A stretch of DNA of 64,000 bases from Candidatus Zixiibacteriota bacterium (GCA_022614805.1 JAKEHY010000022.1:23864-87863), one strand, 5' to 3'; shown: positions 9,168 through 18,742, numbered from the stretch's first letter. The notes: a model not told the origin generated them from the letters alone. Numbers and translations: made by a program.

Positions 9168-11672
9168 CTATGAGTTTTGGGCAGTGGAAACCTTTAAGTT
9201 TCCACCTTTCTTGCGGCGCCTAAAATACAAAACCCCTTCCACCAAGAAGGTCGAAAAGAGGGCCACGGCTAAAACCTTCAGCCAGTCCTGGAAATGGATG
9301 GGGGCCAACTGCATCGCTTGGGCCATCGGGGGTAAGTAGATGAAAGACAATAGCACACTTATGGTTAGAACCCTTGTTATCCAGAAAAAGTGGTTTTTCA
9401 AAGCGATGGTCACACCCTTTCGCGAAAGCTCGATGGTCACGAGAAAGACTTCCGCAATGACAAGACTAGCGACCGCCATCCCGCGAGCCCCGGCGGCCAA
9501 TGCGCCGGAAGCCAGTTCATACCAGTACAACCCCAAAACCGCCAGCCCGATGGAAAGTCCGGTCAATACCGAAATGGTCAGTTCCGAAGCCGGCAGAATG
9601 GGGCGGTTCGGGTCAAGCGGCGGCTTTTTCATCGCTTCCGGGTCTCCTCTGTCGGCCTCAAAAACCAAAGCGACGGTCGGATGCATAATCAGCTCCAGCC
9701 AGATGATGACCACTGGTAAAAGCAAGAGGGGCAAACCTAAAAGGGGCACGGCTACTGCCAGAAAAACAATCGGCGTATGGAAGGTGATAAGGTAGCGGAA
9801 GGCCTTTTCAATTTTGGAAAAAATCTGCCGCCCCTCCTTCACCGCCTCCACAATGGTCTGAAAGTTGTCGTCCAAAAGCACCATCGTGGCCGCCTCCCGG
9901 GCCACTTCCGTGCCGCGCACTCCCATCGCCACACCGATGTGTGCTTCCTTCAAAGCCAGGGCATCATTGATGCCGTCGCCGGTCATCGCCACGATTTCCC
10001 CCCGCTTTTTCAATGCCGCCACCAGCCGGTGCTTGTGATGGGGCAAAACACGGGCGAAGATGTTGGCTCGTGAAGCCCGGCGGGAAAATTCCTCCTCATT
10101 CAACTTTTCCAGTTCTAGTCCGGTCACAATCTGGTCATCCTCGTGCTCCAACCCAACCGTTTCGGCGATATGGTGGGCTGTCAAGGGATGGTCGCCGGTG
10201 ACCATAACCACCCGAACTCCTGCCTGGCGGCATTCGGCAGCCGCGCGAGCTACCTCCGGCCTTGGCGGGTCAGAAAAACCCACCACCCCGAGGCAGGCCA
10301 GATGCCTTTCGTTTTCCTCCCGGCTTTCGGAAAAAACCGGAAGTTGTCCAAAGGCAACGGCAATCACCCGCATTCCGGTGTTCGCCAGCTTTTCATTCTC
10401 TTCTTGAAGTTTTTTCCTCCCTTCGCCATTCCCCTCGCACCGTGCCAGAATCCCCTCAACGGCCCCCTTGGCGCAGATGACAAACCCGCCGGCGGAGCTC
10501 CGCCAGACGTGGGACATATACTTTCCCTTGACATTGAAGGGATAATCCCGCACCAGCTTCCACTCGTCAAAAATTTCCTTCGGTTCAATGCCGTGTTCCC
10601 GGGCATGGGCGACCAACTCTTTTTCCAATTGGTCGGTCGGATTGGGCTCGCAGGCCATAACGATGGTCTTCCAGAAAAGCTCGTCATTCTCCCCTTCCGG
10701 ATGTTCTGCCACCGTAAGCTTTCCTTCCGTCAAGGTCCCGGTTTTGTCGGCGCAGATGACGGTGGTTGCCCCCAAGGTTTCGACGCCGGCCATCCGCCGA
10801 ATCAATGTTTTTTTTCGGGCCAGTCGGAAAACCCCCATCGTCAAATACAAGGTAAAAACGACCGGAAACTCTTCCGGCACGGCGGCGATCGCCAAACTGA
10901 CGGCGAAGAGAAACGACCTCCCCCAGCCGGAACCCCGGTAAAACTCGATGGCAAAAACCAGAAGACAGACAAAAACCGCCCAAGCCAAAAGCCGAACCAC
11001 CAGTCGGTCGATTTTTTTCTGCAGGGGGGTGCGCTCTTCTTTGATTTCGGTCAGAAGGTGGCCGATTTGACCGTAACGAGTTTCTCTCCCCGTTGCCGTA
11101 ACGTGGGCTTTCCCCTGTCCCGACAGAACCGATGTTCCCGCATACACGTTGGATGATTCCATGCCGGACGAATCCTTCGGTACGGGAATCGACTCTCCGG
11201 TCAAAGGAGATTCATCCATTTCGACATTGTTGGACTCCGCAAGCACGCCGTCCACCGGCAAAATGTCCCCTTCTTTCATAACTAAGACATCTCCCGGCAC
11301 CAACGTTTCGGACTGGACAACTTTTTCGACGCCATCCCGGACGACGAGGGCGGTCGGGGCGGTCAACTCCCGAATTTTCTTCAACGCCCGGCCCGTGCGC
11401 GCCTCCAAGGCCAAATCAACTGCGAGTATGGGAACGATGGAACCGACCAAGACCCAGCCGTCGCGGATTTCGCCCAACAGGAAATAGACCAAAGCGGCCA
11501 AAAGCAAAAGCAGAACCATCGGGTCGGCCAAACTTTTCAGCCCGTGTAAAAGCGCGGCAAACGGCGATTTGGGAATGAGAATGTTCGGCCCGAATTTCAA
11601 AAGTTGCTTTTTGGCCTCGTTGGAAGAAAGCCCAATACGGGGATCGGTCTCGAAAAGAAGCGTATCCGCCAT
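9168..11672 (-). CDS. P-type cation ATPase (type II/III, Ca2+ or H+ pump-like)
   Basis: This 834-residue P-type ATPase has every catalytic motif: actuator loop LTGES, phosphorylation site CADKTGTLTEG (Asp309), VMVTGDHPLTA, and hinge GDGINDALALKEAHIGVAMG. About eight to ten membrane helices flank the soluble domains. The N-terminal cation-ATPase domain is short, and membrane helix 4 contains AAVPEEFPVV (PEE-P), as in PMA1-like and SERCA-like pumps. Ion specificity (Ca2+, H+ or Mg2+) cannot be fixed by eye. The gene is single; a TTGACA/TAATTA promoter upstream places the start point almost on the ATG. Confidence 0.9.
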   Translation of the reverse strand: MADTLLFETDPRIGLSSNEAKKQLLKFGPNILIPKSPFAALLHGLKSLADPMVLLLLLAALVYFLLGEIRDGWVLVGSIVPILAVDLALEARTGRALKKIRELTAPTALVVRDGVEKVVQSETLVPGDVLVMKEGDILPVDGVLAESNNVEMDESPLTGESIPVPKDSSGMESSNVYAGTSVLSGQGKAHVTATGRETRYGQIGHLLTEIKEERTPLQKKIDRLVVRLLAWAVFVCLLVFAIEFYRGSGWGRSFLFAVSLAIAAVPEEFPVVFTLYLTMGVFRLARKKTLIRRMAGVETLGATTVICADKTGTLTEGKLTVAEHPEGENDELFWKTIVMACEPNPTDQLEKELVAHAREHGIEPKEIFDEWKLVRDYPFNVKGKYMSHVWRSSAGGFVICAKGAVEGILARCEGNGEGRKKLQEENEKLANTGMRVIAVAFGQLPVFSESREENERHLACLGVVGFSDPPRPEVARAAAECRQAGVRVVMVTGDHPLTAHHIAETVGLEHEDDQIVTGLELEKLNEEEFSRRASRANIFARVLPHHKHRLVAALKKRGEIVAMTGDGINDALALKEAHIGVAMGVRGTEVAREAATMVLLDDNFQTIVEAVKEGRQIFSKIEKAFRYLITFHTPIVFLAVAVPLLGLPLLLLPVVIIWLELIMHPTVALVFEADRGDPEAMKKPPLDPNRPILPASELTISVLTGLSIGLAVLGLYWYELASGALAAGARGMAVASLVIAEVFLVTIELSRKGVTIALKNHFFWITRVLTISVLLSFIYLPPMAQAMQLAPIHFQDWLKVLAVALFSTFLVEGVLYFRRRKKGGNLKVSTAQNS

Positions 11673-11680
11673 TGAAAAGC

Positions 11681-11709
11681 TAATTAGATATTAGCCGGAA
11701 GCTTGTCAA
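11681..11709 (-). promoter_or_regulatory. Predicted sigma-70-type promoter of the P-type ATPase gene
   Basis: On the minus strand TTGACA (11704-11709) is followed after 17 bases by TAATTA (11681-11686). The ATG begins 8 bases beyond the -10 box, so the transcript would have almost no leader. Confidence 0.45.
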
Positions 11710-11781
11710 GAAAAAGCTTGCGGCTTCGATCAAGAACTGCCAAGGTTGACTTTTACAATCAATTTTTAGATTTTCGCCCGA

Positions 11782-12429
11782 GTGGAAAAATCGGGTTTAA
11801 GCCGACGGATTTTTGAAAAAATACGCCGGCTGTTTTTGGCCGGGCTTTTGGTGGTCGTTCCCATCATCGTCACCTTTCTCATTTTGCGCCTCTTGTTCCG
11901 CGCCGTCGACGGGCTTTTGGCTCCGGTTATAACCCAGTTGACCGGCCGCGACCTGCCTGGCATCGGGCTTTTGGCCACCATCGTAATCGTATTTTTGGCC
12001 GGTTTTTTCATCTCCTCCGTTTTCGGCTCGCGGCTCTATTCCATAGGAGAAGTTTTGTTCATCAAAACCCCCTTGGTGCGCACGGTCTATGGCGGCGCAA
12101 AACAGCTGATGGAGTCCATGTTTTTGCCCACGGGAAAAGCCTTCAAACAGGTGGTCCTGGTCGAATACCCCCGAAAAAACGGCTGGGCTATCGGCTTTGT
12201 CGGCGGCGAGTTGGTCGTAAACGGAAAACCCCTGATTTCGGTATTCGTTCCCTCCACCCCTACCCCTTTCACCGGCTTTGTGATCAACTATCCGTCGGAA
12301 GAAGTCATCCCGCTTTCGATTTCGGTGGAGGAAGGGGTAAAATTCGTCGTCTCCGGCGGCATTGTGGCGCCGGAGAAACTGAAAGCGGCCGGCGCGGGGC
12401 CGGTGGAACCTTTGGGAAAATTGGCGTGA
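11782..12429 (+). CDS. DUF502 family membrane protein
   Basis: The 215-residue protein begins with a basic stretch and two membrane helices (about 17-40 and 63-85), then the conserved DUF502 core: TPLVRTVYGGAKQLMES, a YPRKNGWAIGFV segment and VPSTPTPFTGFVINYPSEEVIPL. The family is widespread in bacteria and has no firmly established biochemical role. The GTG start has no clear ribosome site; TTGACT and TAGATT lie upstream at roughly promoter spacing. It overlaps the PTS-EIIA/CBS gene by four bases and heads a three-gene operon with that protein and a CaCA-like transporter, suggesting a joint membrane or ion-related job (inference). Confidence 0.85.
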   Translation: MEKSGLSRRIFEKIRRLFLAGLLVVVPIIVTFLILRLLFRAVDGLLAPVITQLTGRDLPGIGLLATIVIVFLAGFFISSVFGSRLYSIGEVLFIKTPLVRTVYGGAKQLMESMFLPTGKAFKQVVLVEYPRKNGWAIGFVGGELVVNGKPLISVFVPSTPTPFTGFVINYPSEEVIPLSISVEEGVKFVVSGGIVAPEKLKAAGAGPVEPLGKLA

Positions 12430-13328
12430 AATTGGGCGACCTCTTGAGTCCGGAACTGGTCCTCTGCAACCTTTCCGCCTCCACCAAAAAAGAGGCGATT
12501 GCCGAGATGTTGAAAAAAATCGGCGAAAGGTACGACCATCTGGACACCGATTTGCTTTTGGAATCGGTGATGGAGCGGGAGGAGGTGGAGCCGACCAACC
12601 TGGGACGGGGTTTTGCCTTTCCCCATTCCCGCACGGAAGCGGTGAAGGAGATGATTTTCTCCCTGGCCATCTCGCGGGCCGGCGTTCCCGACAAAACCCC
12701 GGACCAAAAACCGGTCAACGTGATATGTCTGTTTCTGACTCCCCGCAATATGACCCGGCTTTACTTGCAGGCTTTTTCCGCCCTCGCCACCTTCGCCCGC
12801 AAGCCGGGCACTTTGGAGATGATTCTGTCCGCAAAAACGGTTCCCGAACTCATCGCCGTTTTCTCCAAAAGCGGCATTCTGGTTCGGCGGGAACTGGTGG
12901 CCAGGGATATAATGCACCGAAATCTGATAACGGTCCCGCCGGAAGCGACCCTGAAAGAGATTGCCAATCTGCTCTTTAAGCATAAAATTCCGGGAATGCC
13001 GGTGGTGGACAAAGCCGGCCGGGTGTTGGGTGAGGTGACCGAAAAGGAATTGATTACGGCGGCGGTTTCACCCGAATACCGCAAGGCCAAAAAGACCAAA
13101 AAGATTCTGCCCGACCCGTTTGAAACGCTGGTTTCCAAGGAGGACGACATCACGGCGCGCGACTTGATGTCCAAAAAATTCGTGACCGCTTCGGAGGCAA
13201 TGCCCGTGACCGAACTGGCTTACCGGATGCTGGACAACAACGTCCGCCGGGTGGAAATTTTAAAGAACGGCAAACTGGTCGGCATCGTCCTCCGCTCCGA
13301 TATCGTCGGCAAAATCATCCGCGGGTGA
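12426..13328 (+). CDS. PTS EIIA (fructose/Ntr type) domain fused to a CBS-domain pair
   Basis: The 300-residue cytoplasmic protein joins an EIIA domain of the PtsN/fructose type (about 1-145) to two CBS domains (about 155-215 and 238-298). The phospho-acceptor histidine is visible in GRGFAFPHSRT (His67). CBS repeats read as ARDIMHRNLITVPPEATL and ARDLMSKKFVTASEAM. EIIA-Ntr proteins act as phosphorylation-dependent regulators, often of ion transport, and CBS pairs sense adenine nucleotides or ions. The GTG start lies within the 3' end of the DUF502 gene, and a CaCA-like exchanger follows 7 bases after the stop, so it may regulate that exchanger. No HPr or EI gene is present in the window. Confidence 0.88.
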   Translation: MKLGDLLSPELVLCNLSASTKKEAIAEMLKKIGERYDHLDTDLLLESVMEREEVEPTNLGRGFAFPHSRTEAVKEMIFSLAISRAGVPDKTPDQKPVNVICLFLTPRNMTRLYLQAFSALATFARKPGTLEMILSAKTVPELIAVFSKSGILVRRELVARDIMHRNLITVPPEATLKEIANLLFKHKIPGMPVVDKAGRVLGEVTEKELITAAVSPEYRKAKKTKKILPDPFETLVSKEDDITARDLMSKKFVTASEAMPVTELAYRMLDNNVRRVEILKNGKLVGIVLRSDIVGKIIRG

Positions 13329-13335
13329 GGGGACC

Positions 13336-14520
13336 ATAAAAGCGCTCTACAAGCTCCAATCCCTGGCCATCTTTACCGCTACGGAATCGCACGCCCAAGC
13401 TTGGTCGGCCTTCTATACCTTTCCATCCATCGTCTTTGCCGCCATTTTGATTGCCTGGGGGGCCGAATCGGCCCAGGTGATTGTTTCGCAGGGGCTGGCT
13501 TTGGCCGTTCTGGCTTGGTTGCAGACCTCCCCGGAGTTTATGGTGGAGGGGGTCATTGCTTGGCAGCAGGATATCAGTTTGATGACTGCCAATTTCACCG
13601 GTGCTTTGCGGCTTTTGGTCGGCTTTGCCTGGCCGATGGTCTACTTCACCGCCTTCTTCAGCGGCCGCAAAAAGGGGCTGAATTACGAAATCAAATTGGA
13701 CGGCGAAGATTCCGCCCCGGTGGTCGGCATTCTGCTCCCCGCCTGCTACGTCCTTTTCATCGCCACCAAGGCCTCCCTCAACCTAATCGACGCCGGCGTG
13801 TTGTTGGCGCTGTACGGCGCCTACCTTTTCGTTTTGAACCGCTTTCCGGCCAAGCATGAAGACCACGCCGCCGATATGGAGAGAATCCCCCGCTGGATTC
13901 TGTCCCATCGCAAGCCGGTGCGCAACATCCTCATTCTTTCCTGCTTCGTGGTCGGAGGAACGTTGGTTATTCTTCTGGCCGAGCCGTTTGTGGAGAGTTT
14001 GAAGGCGCTGGCCCTGGTTTTGGGCGTACAGACCTACTTTTTCGTGCAATGGGTGGCGCCGTTTCTGTCCGAGTTCCCGGAGTTCGTTTCCGCCTTTTAC
14101 TGGGCTCGCACGGTGAAAAAAGCGGCAATGTCCTTGATGAACACGGTCTCCTCCGTGATTGCCGAGCTGACCTTGCTGGTGGCCTTGATTCCCATCGTAT
14201 ACTCCTTTTCTCGCGGCGAGGTCTCCTCCGTTCCGTTCGATTACGAGCACCGGCTGGAAATTTATTTGACCGTTGTCCAGTCACTCCTCGGTTTTCTATT
14301 TCTGGTCAATATGCGCTTCAGTTTTTACGAAGCGGTCGGACTTTTTTCCCTCTGGTTTTTCCAGTTTCTTTTCCCGCATACCCACCGGGAAGTGATTCTG
14401 GTTTACCTTTTCTGGATATTGATTGAAACGATTAAGATTTTTCTGGGCCGCCGTAGGCTGGCCGCCTTTCCCATCTTTTTCGAACTCTGGCGGAAACATA
14501 TTCTGAAAAGTCACAACTAA
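13336..14520 (+). CDS. CaCA-like (Na+/Ca2+ exchanger superfamily) membrane protein
   Basis: This is a polytopic protein of about ten helices with two related blocks, LAWLQTSPEFMVEGVIAW and APFLSEFPEFVSAFYW, each a P-E-F core followed by an asparagine-containing helix. They resemble the two alpha repeats (G-S/T-S-x-PE) of cation/Ca2+ exchangers. A soluble loop (about residues 165-185) lies between the halves. The first normal start (TTG 13447) would cut through the first helix; the frame stays open upstream, and GAGG sits 5 bases before ATA at 13336, giving MKALYKLQSLAIF, so I place the start there (394 residues). It follows the EIIA-CBS gene by 7 bases. Transported ion is unknown. Confidence 0.7.
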   Translation: MKALYKLQSLAIFTATESHAQAWSAFYTFPSIVFAAILIAWGAESAQVIVSQGLALAVLAWLQTSPEFMVEGVIAWQQDISLMTANFTGALRLLVGFAWPMVYFTAFFSGRKKGLNYEIKLDGEDSAPVVGILLPACYVLFIATKASLNLIDAGVLLALYGAYLFVLNRFPAKHEDHAADMERIPRWILSHRKPVRNILILSCFVVGGTLVILLAEPFVESLKALALVLGVQTYFFVQWVAPFLSEFPEFVSAFYWARTVKKAAMSLMNTVSSVIAELTLLVALIPIVYSFSRGEVSSVPFDYEHRLEIYLTVVQSLLGFLFLVNMRFSFYEAVGLFSLWFFQFLFPHTHREVILVYLFWILIETIKIFLGRRRLAAFPIFFELWRKHILKSHN

Positions 14521-15288
14521 CCCCCTCTTTCATACCCCGAACCTTCTGTCGAAATTGTACGTCCGGTCCCCAACGGATGAGCCGGGTCGTAAAGGGAAAC
14601 CGTCAGGAACAGATTGCTTATGACCTCAATCAGCTGTATTGTTGCCAGACAAAGGCAACAGACTATGCGATGGCTGGCGCAGTCATTGACCCCATTATCC
14701 GGCTCCCACCTTTGGCCGCGGTCTCAATCCCTCTCCTTACGGGGAGGAAATAAAGTCGGCGGCTGGCGGTTGGAGGGGAGCTTGATGAAGAGGTTTTCCA
14801 ATGGGAAACTCCCGGTTTCAAGGTTGACCGGCACTTTTTTCGCCGAATTTGGTTCAATTCGGCGGAAATTCGCCGACAGCCCGAAGGGGAAACCTGCTTT
14901 TCGGTCGCTAAGACATTGATTCAAAATGAATTAGCGCGGTTTGAGGCGAATGGAAACCAGGCACGATTTTTGTCTACTTTCCTTCGGGTAAACGTGTGTA
15001 GAGAGCCGGTATTTTCGAGAAATGTTACGCTTGGCTGTGTGCTTGCCGTGACTTCAAGTCAATCCACCCGGCAAGTCGGATTGACCTTCCCGGTCATTCC
15101 CGTGCAGGGAGATTCAACGACAGGGAAAAGTTGAAGGTAAGGGCCAGATTCTCTCCACAAACACTCCAAAGTCCAATGTAAACCATTTTTTCGGTCCCGG
15201 ACAGCCGGCACATAGTTTTTCCAACAACCACTCGAAAGCCCGCCTCAAAGGAGGGTTTATACTCTTCGGCGTTGGACGTTTAATAAGA
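14521..15288 (+). other. 768-bp intergenic region, no supported gene
   Basis: I see no convincing gene here. A 58-codon frame from ATG 14577 to 14753 (MSRVVKGNRQEQIAYDLNQL...) and a longer one at 14614-14919 have no ribosome site and no recognisable domain. GGAGGG at 15248 is too far from the next start (15289) to serve it. The region may hold the promoter of the downstream secreted protein. Confidence 0.4.
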
Positions 15289-17646
15289 ATGCAACAAGAT
15301 ATACGAGGAAAACCGGCGCTAACGATACTTCTCATCCTGCTGTCAGCTTCACCCGGCTTTGCCTTCCAGCCGCTTTTTGACACTTGGATGAGCTATGATG
15401 TAGGGAGTAGTCCTTACTATACCTGCGCGGCCGATTTGGACGGGGACGGGGACCCGGATTTGGCCGTGGCAATTAGTGGCAGCCACTCCGTTTCAATCTT
15501 GAAGAACAGCGGGGACGGGACTCTTGCCGCCAAAGTTGACTACGGAACCGGGGGCGGCCCTCGCTTTGTTTTTGCTTCCGATTTGGATGGGGACGGGGAT
15601 TCGGATTTGGCCGTGGCGAATTATGGCAGCAAAAACGTCTCGGTCTTGAAAAACAACGGGGACGGGACTTTTGCCGCCAAAGTTGACTATGGAACCGGAG
15701 GTGGCCCTACCTCCGTTTTCTCCGCCGATTTGGACGGGGACGGCGATGGGGATTTGGCCGTTGCGAATTACGATAGCAACACCATCTCGGTCTTGAAAAA
15801 CAACGGGGACGGGACTTTTTCCCCCAAGATTGATTACGGGCTCGGGGGCCACCCCCTCTCTGTTATCGCCTCCGATTTGGACGGGGACGGGGATTTAGAT
15901 TTGGCCGAGGTGAACGACCGCGGCCTCACCGTTTTTGACGACAGCGTCTCGGTCTTGAAAAACAACGGCGATGGGACTTTTGCTCCCAAGATTAAATACG
16001 GAACCGGGAGCGGCCCTTCCTCCGTCTTTGCCTCCGATTTGGATGGGGACGGAGATTCGGATCTGGCCGTGGCGAATTTTAACGGCAACAGCGTCTCGGT
16101 CTTAAAAAATAACGGCGACGGGACTTTTGCCGCCAGGCGCGACTACGGGGCAGGGAGAGGCCCGCGCTCCGTTTTTGCCTCCGACTTGGATGGGGACGGG
16201 GATTTGGATCTGGCCGTGGCAAATTTTACCAGCAACACCATCTCGGTTTTGAAAAACATCGGAGACGGCACTTTTGCCGCCAAATTTGACTATGGAACCG
16301 GGGGAGGCCCGCGCTCCGTTTTTGCCTCCGATTTGGACAGGGACGGGGATTTGGATTTGGCCGTGGCGAATTTTAACAGCAACAGCGTCTCGGCTCTGAA
16401 GAACAACGGGGACGGGACTCTTGCCGTCAACGATGACTACGGGGTGGGAAGCGGCCCTACCTCCGTATTAGCCTCCGATTTGGACGGGGACGGGGATGGC
16501 GACTTGGCCGTGGTCAATCAGGGCGGCAGCAACGTATCGGTCCTGAAGAACAACGGGGACGGGGCTTTTGGCGCCAAGTTTGACTACGGCGTGGGAAACT
16601 TCCCGAGCGACGTCTTCGCCTCCGATTTGGACGGGGACGGGGATGGTGACCTGGCCGTGGCCAATCAGGGCGGCAGCAACGTATCGGTCCTGAAGAACAA
16701 CGGGGACGGAACTTTCGCCGCCAAAGTTGACTACGGCGTGGGAAGTTTCCCGAGTGACATCTTCGCCTCCGATTTGGACGGCGACGGGGATTGGGATTTG
16801 GCCGTGGCCAATCTGGCAGGCAACACCGTGTCGGTCTTGAAGAACAACGGGGACGGGACTTTTGCCGCCAACGATGAATACGGTGTAGGAAGCGGTCCTA
16901 TTTCTGTTTTTGCCTCCGATTTGGATGGAGATGGGGACCGGGATTTGGCCGTGGCAAATTACATCAACAACACCGTCTCGGTATCGAAAAACAACGGGGA
17001 CGGAACTTTCGCCGCCAAACTTGACTACGGAGCCGGGTTAAGCCCCATCTCTGTTTTTGCCTCCGATTTGGACGGCGACGGAGATCGGGATTTGGCCGTG
17101 GGAAACGTTGATGGCGACAACATTTCGGTTTTGGAAAACAACGGGGACGGAACTTTCGCCGCCAAACTTGACTACGGAACCGGGTTAAGCCCCACCTCCG
17201 TTTTTGCCTCCGATTTGGACGGGGACGGAGATCAGGATTTAGTCGTAGCAAACAGTAAAGCCAGCGCCGTCTCGGTCTTGGAGAACAAAGGGGACGGAAC
17301 TTTTGCCGTCAAGGTTGACTACGGAACCGGGTTAAGCCCTACCTCCGTTTTTGCCTCCGATTTGGACGGGGACGGGGACCGGGATTTGGTTGTGACAAAG
17401 ACTAATAGCGACACAGTTTCGGTTTTAAGAAACCTGTCTGATATCTGCGCAATCGATAGAGGAGACATGAATGACGACGGCGGCTTGTCGCTGACGGATA
17501 TAGTCATAATGTTAAACTGCGTGTTTCTGGAAGAGGGAAACTGCGGCCCCTGCTTGGCCGACGTCAACTGCAGCGCGAACTTGTCTGCGGCTGATGTCGT
17601 GTGGGAAATTTACGCCGTGTTCTCGAAAATTCCATTTCCATGCTGA
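15289..17646 (+). CDS. Secreted FG-GAP/VCBS repeat protein with C-terminal dockerin domain
   Basis: This 785-residue exported protein has a signal peptide (about 1-25, LTILLILLSASPGFAF). It then carries fourteen tandem repeats of about 49 residues with consensus VFASDLDGDGD.DLAVAN and SVLKNNGDGTFAAK.DYG, the calcium-binding FG-GAP/VCBS motif that folds as integrin-like beta-propeller blades. Unit 3 is longer by five residues. The C-terminus (about 725-785) is a type I dockerin: GDMNDDGGLSLTDIVIMLN and DVNCSANLSAADVVWEI, two Ca-binding loops followed by helices. Such proteins are common at the surface of FCB-group bacteria. Fourteen blades would suit two seven-bladed propellers (inference). 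No operon partner is evident; two further dockerin proteins lie 1-5 kb downstream. Confidence 0.9.
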   Translation: MQQDIRGKPALTILLILLSASPGFAFQPLFDTWMSYDVGSSPYYTCAADLDGDGDPDLAVAISGSHSVSILKNSGDGTLAAKVDYGTGGGPRFVFASDLDGDGDSDLAVANYGSKNVSVLKNNGDGTFAAKVDYGTGGGPTSVFSADLDGDGDGDLAVANYDSNTISVLKNNGDGTFSPKIDYGLGGHPLSVIASDLDGDGDLDLAEVNDRGLTVFDDSVSVLKNNGDGTFAPKIKYGTGSGPSSVFASDLDGDGDSDLAVANFNGNSVSVLKNNGDGTFAARRDYGAGRGPRSVFASDLDGDGDLDLAVANFTSNTISVLKNIGDGTFAAKFDYGTGGGPRSVFASDLDRDGDLDLAVANFNSNSVSALKNNGDGTLAVNDDYGVGSGPTSVLASDLDGDGDGDLAVVNQGGSNVSVLKNNGDGAFGAKFDYGVGNFPSDVFASDLDGDGDGDLAVANQGGSNVSVLKNNGDGTFAAKVDYGVGSFPSDIFASDLDGDGDWDLAVANLAGNTVSVLKNNGDGTFAANDEYGVGSGPISVFASDLDGDGDRDLAVANYINNTVSVSKNNGDGTFAAKLDYGAGLSPISVFASDLDGDGDRDLAVGNVDGDNISVLENNGDGTFAAKLDYGTGLSPTSVFASDLDGDGDQDLVVANSKASAVSVLENKGDGTFAVKVDYGTGLSPTSVFASDLDGDGDRDLVVTKTNSDTVSVLRNLSDICAIDRGDMNDDGGLSLTDIVIMLNCVFLEEGNCGPCLADVNCSANLSAADVVWEIYAVFSKIPFPC
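15424..17433 (+). repeat. Fourteen tandem ~147-bp repeats within the FG-GAP gene
   Basis: The units are in frame and average 147 bp (49 codons). Neighbouring copies are very similar at DNA level; for example the two consecutive units around 16500-16740 both encode NQGGSNVSVLKNNGDG. This indicates recent unit duplication or conversion. Confidence 0.9.
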
Positions 17647-17850
17647 AGTGGAAGAGATACGCTATCCCCAGCTTTGACGAAACAAAGGCTGCGACGGCCT
17701 GCCGTATATTATCCGATTGAATGGCAAGGGGTTGCGGCGCGGTTCGATTTTTTAAACTTTTTTGGGCAAATTTGCGTTAAATTATAGTTGAAGGCCCGGG
17801 TGGAGCTTTGAATTAAACCGGAAAAACCTTCAGGAGGTAGATAAACGAAA

Positions 17851-18705
17851 ATGAACTCGTTCAAAACATTCTTTCTTTTCACCCTTTTGACCCTGCTTTT
17901 GGTGGCGATTGGCGGCTACTTCGGCGGCCAGCAGGGAATGATATTCGCCTTTGTCTTTGCCGGGCTCTTGAACTTTTTCGCCTACTGGTTTTCAGACAAG
18001 ATGGCTTTGGCGATGTACGGGGCCAAAAAAGTGGAGGAAGCCGACCTTCCCCAAACCGAAAAGGACCGGCTTGTGCGCATCACCCGCGAACTGGCCCAAT
18101 CGGCCCGTTTGCCGATGCCCAAGGTGTATGTCATTCCCTCCCCCCAGCCGAACGCTTTTGCCACCGGCCGGAACCCCGAGCACGCTTCTGTGGCGGCGAC
18201 GAAGGGGATCCTGCAGCTTTTGAGTGACGACGAGTTGGCCGGGGTGATGGCCCATGAGCTGGCCCACGTCAAAAACCGCGATATTCTGATTGCCAGCGTG
18301 GCCGCCACCATCGCCGGGGCGATTATGATTTTGTCCCGAAGCGCGATGTTCTTCGGCGGCGGCCGGGACAACAACCGCGGCGGCAATCCCATCGTGATGA
18401 TTTTGCTTCTGATTCTGGCTCCGATTGCGGCAATGCTCGTGCAGATGGCGATTTCCCGGCAGCGCGAATTCGGAGCGGATGAGGGAGGAGCCAGAATTTC
18501 GCACAAGCCTTTGGCCCTGGCCGAGGCGTTGAAGAAGCTGCACAGCGGGGTCCAACGCCTGCCGATGCAAAACGCCAACCCCGCCACCGCCCATATGTTC
18601 ATCGTCGCCCCCTTTTCCGGCAAGCAGGCGTTGAGACTTTTCTCCACTCACCCGCCCGTGGAAGAGCGCATTGCCCGGCTGTATGAGTTGGCCAAGCATA
18701 TGTAA
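17851..18705 (+). CDS. htpX: HtpX-family membrane zinc metalloprotease
   Basis: The 284-residue M48 protease has two N-terminal membrane helices (about 5-45), the zinc motif HELAH (His135, Glu136, His139, in [13 protein letters not shown]), two more helices, and the third zinc ligand region REFGADEGG (about 205-213). The C-terminus ends with [13 protein letters not shown], conserved in HtpX. The enzyme degrades misfolded inner-membrane proteins together with FtsH in model bacteria. An excellent ribosome site (AGGAGGTAG) precedes the ATG. A strong intrinsic terminator follows at 18743, so it is monocistronic. Confidence 0.95.
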   Translation: MNSFKTFFLFTLLTLLLVAIGGYFGGQQGMIFAFVFAGLLNFFAYWFSDKMALAMYGAKKVEEADLPQTEKDRLVRITRELAQSARLPMPKVYVIPSPQPNAFATGRNPEHASVAATKGILQLLSDDELAGVMAHELAHVKNRDILIASVAATIAGAIMILSRSAMFFGGGRDNNRGGNPIVMILLLILAPIAAMLVQMAISRQREFGADEGGARISHKPLALAEALKKLHSGVQRLPMQNANPATAHMFIVAPFSGKQALRLFSTHPPVEERIARLYELAKHM

Positions 18706-18715
18706 CACCGTCAGC

Positions 18716-18735
18716 AGGCGAAATTAATTTCGCCT
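18716..18735. repeat. 20-bp perfect palindrome (GTAGGGG-family variant)
   Basis: AGGCGAAATT followed by its reverse complement, with flanks GC and AC, matches the outer arms of the GTAGG...CCTAC family except for one base. It lies between the htpX stop and its terminator. Confidence 0.7.
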
Positions 18736-18742
18736 ACAGAGG

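Noticed and set aside
14614-14919. 101-codon frame and a 58-codon frame (14577-14753) in the large intergenic region
   Set aside because: Neither has a ribosome site, a domain or biased composition; the sequence gives no reason to prefer one frame.
15424-17433. Regular DNA repeat considered as a CRISPR array
   Set aside because: The period is 147 bp, in frame throughout, and encodes FG-GAP blades; there are no short spacers or cas genes.
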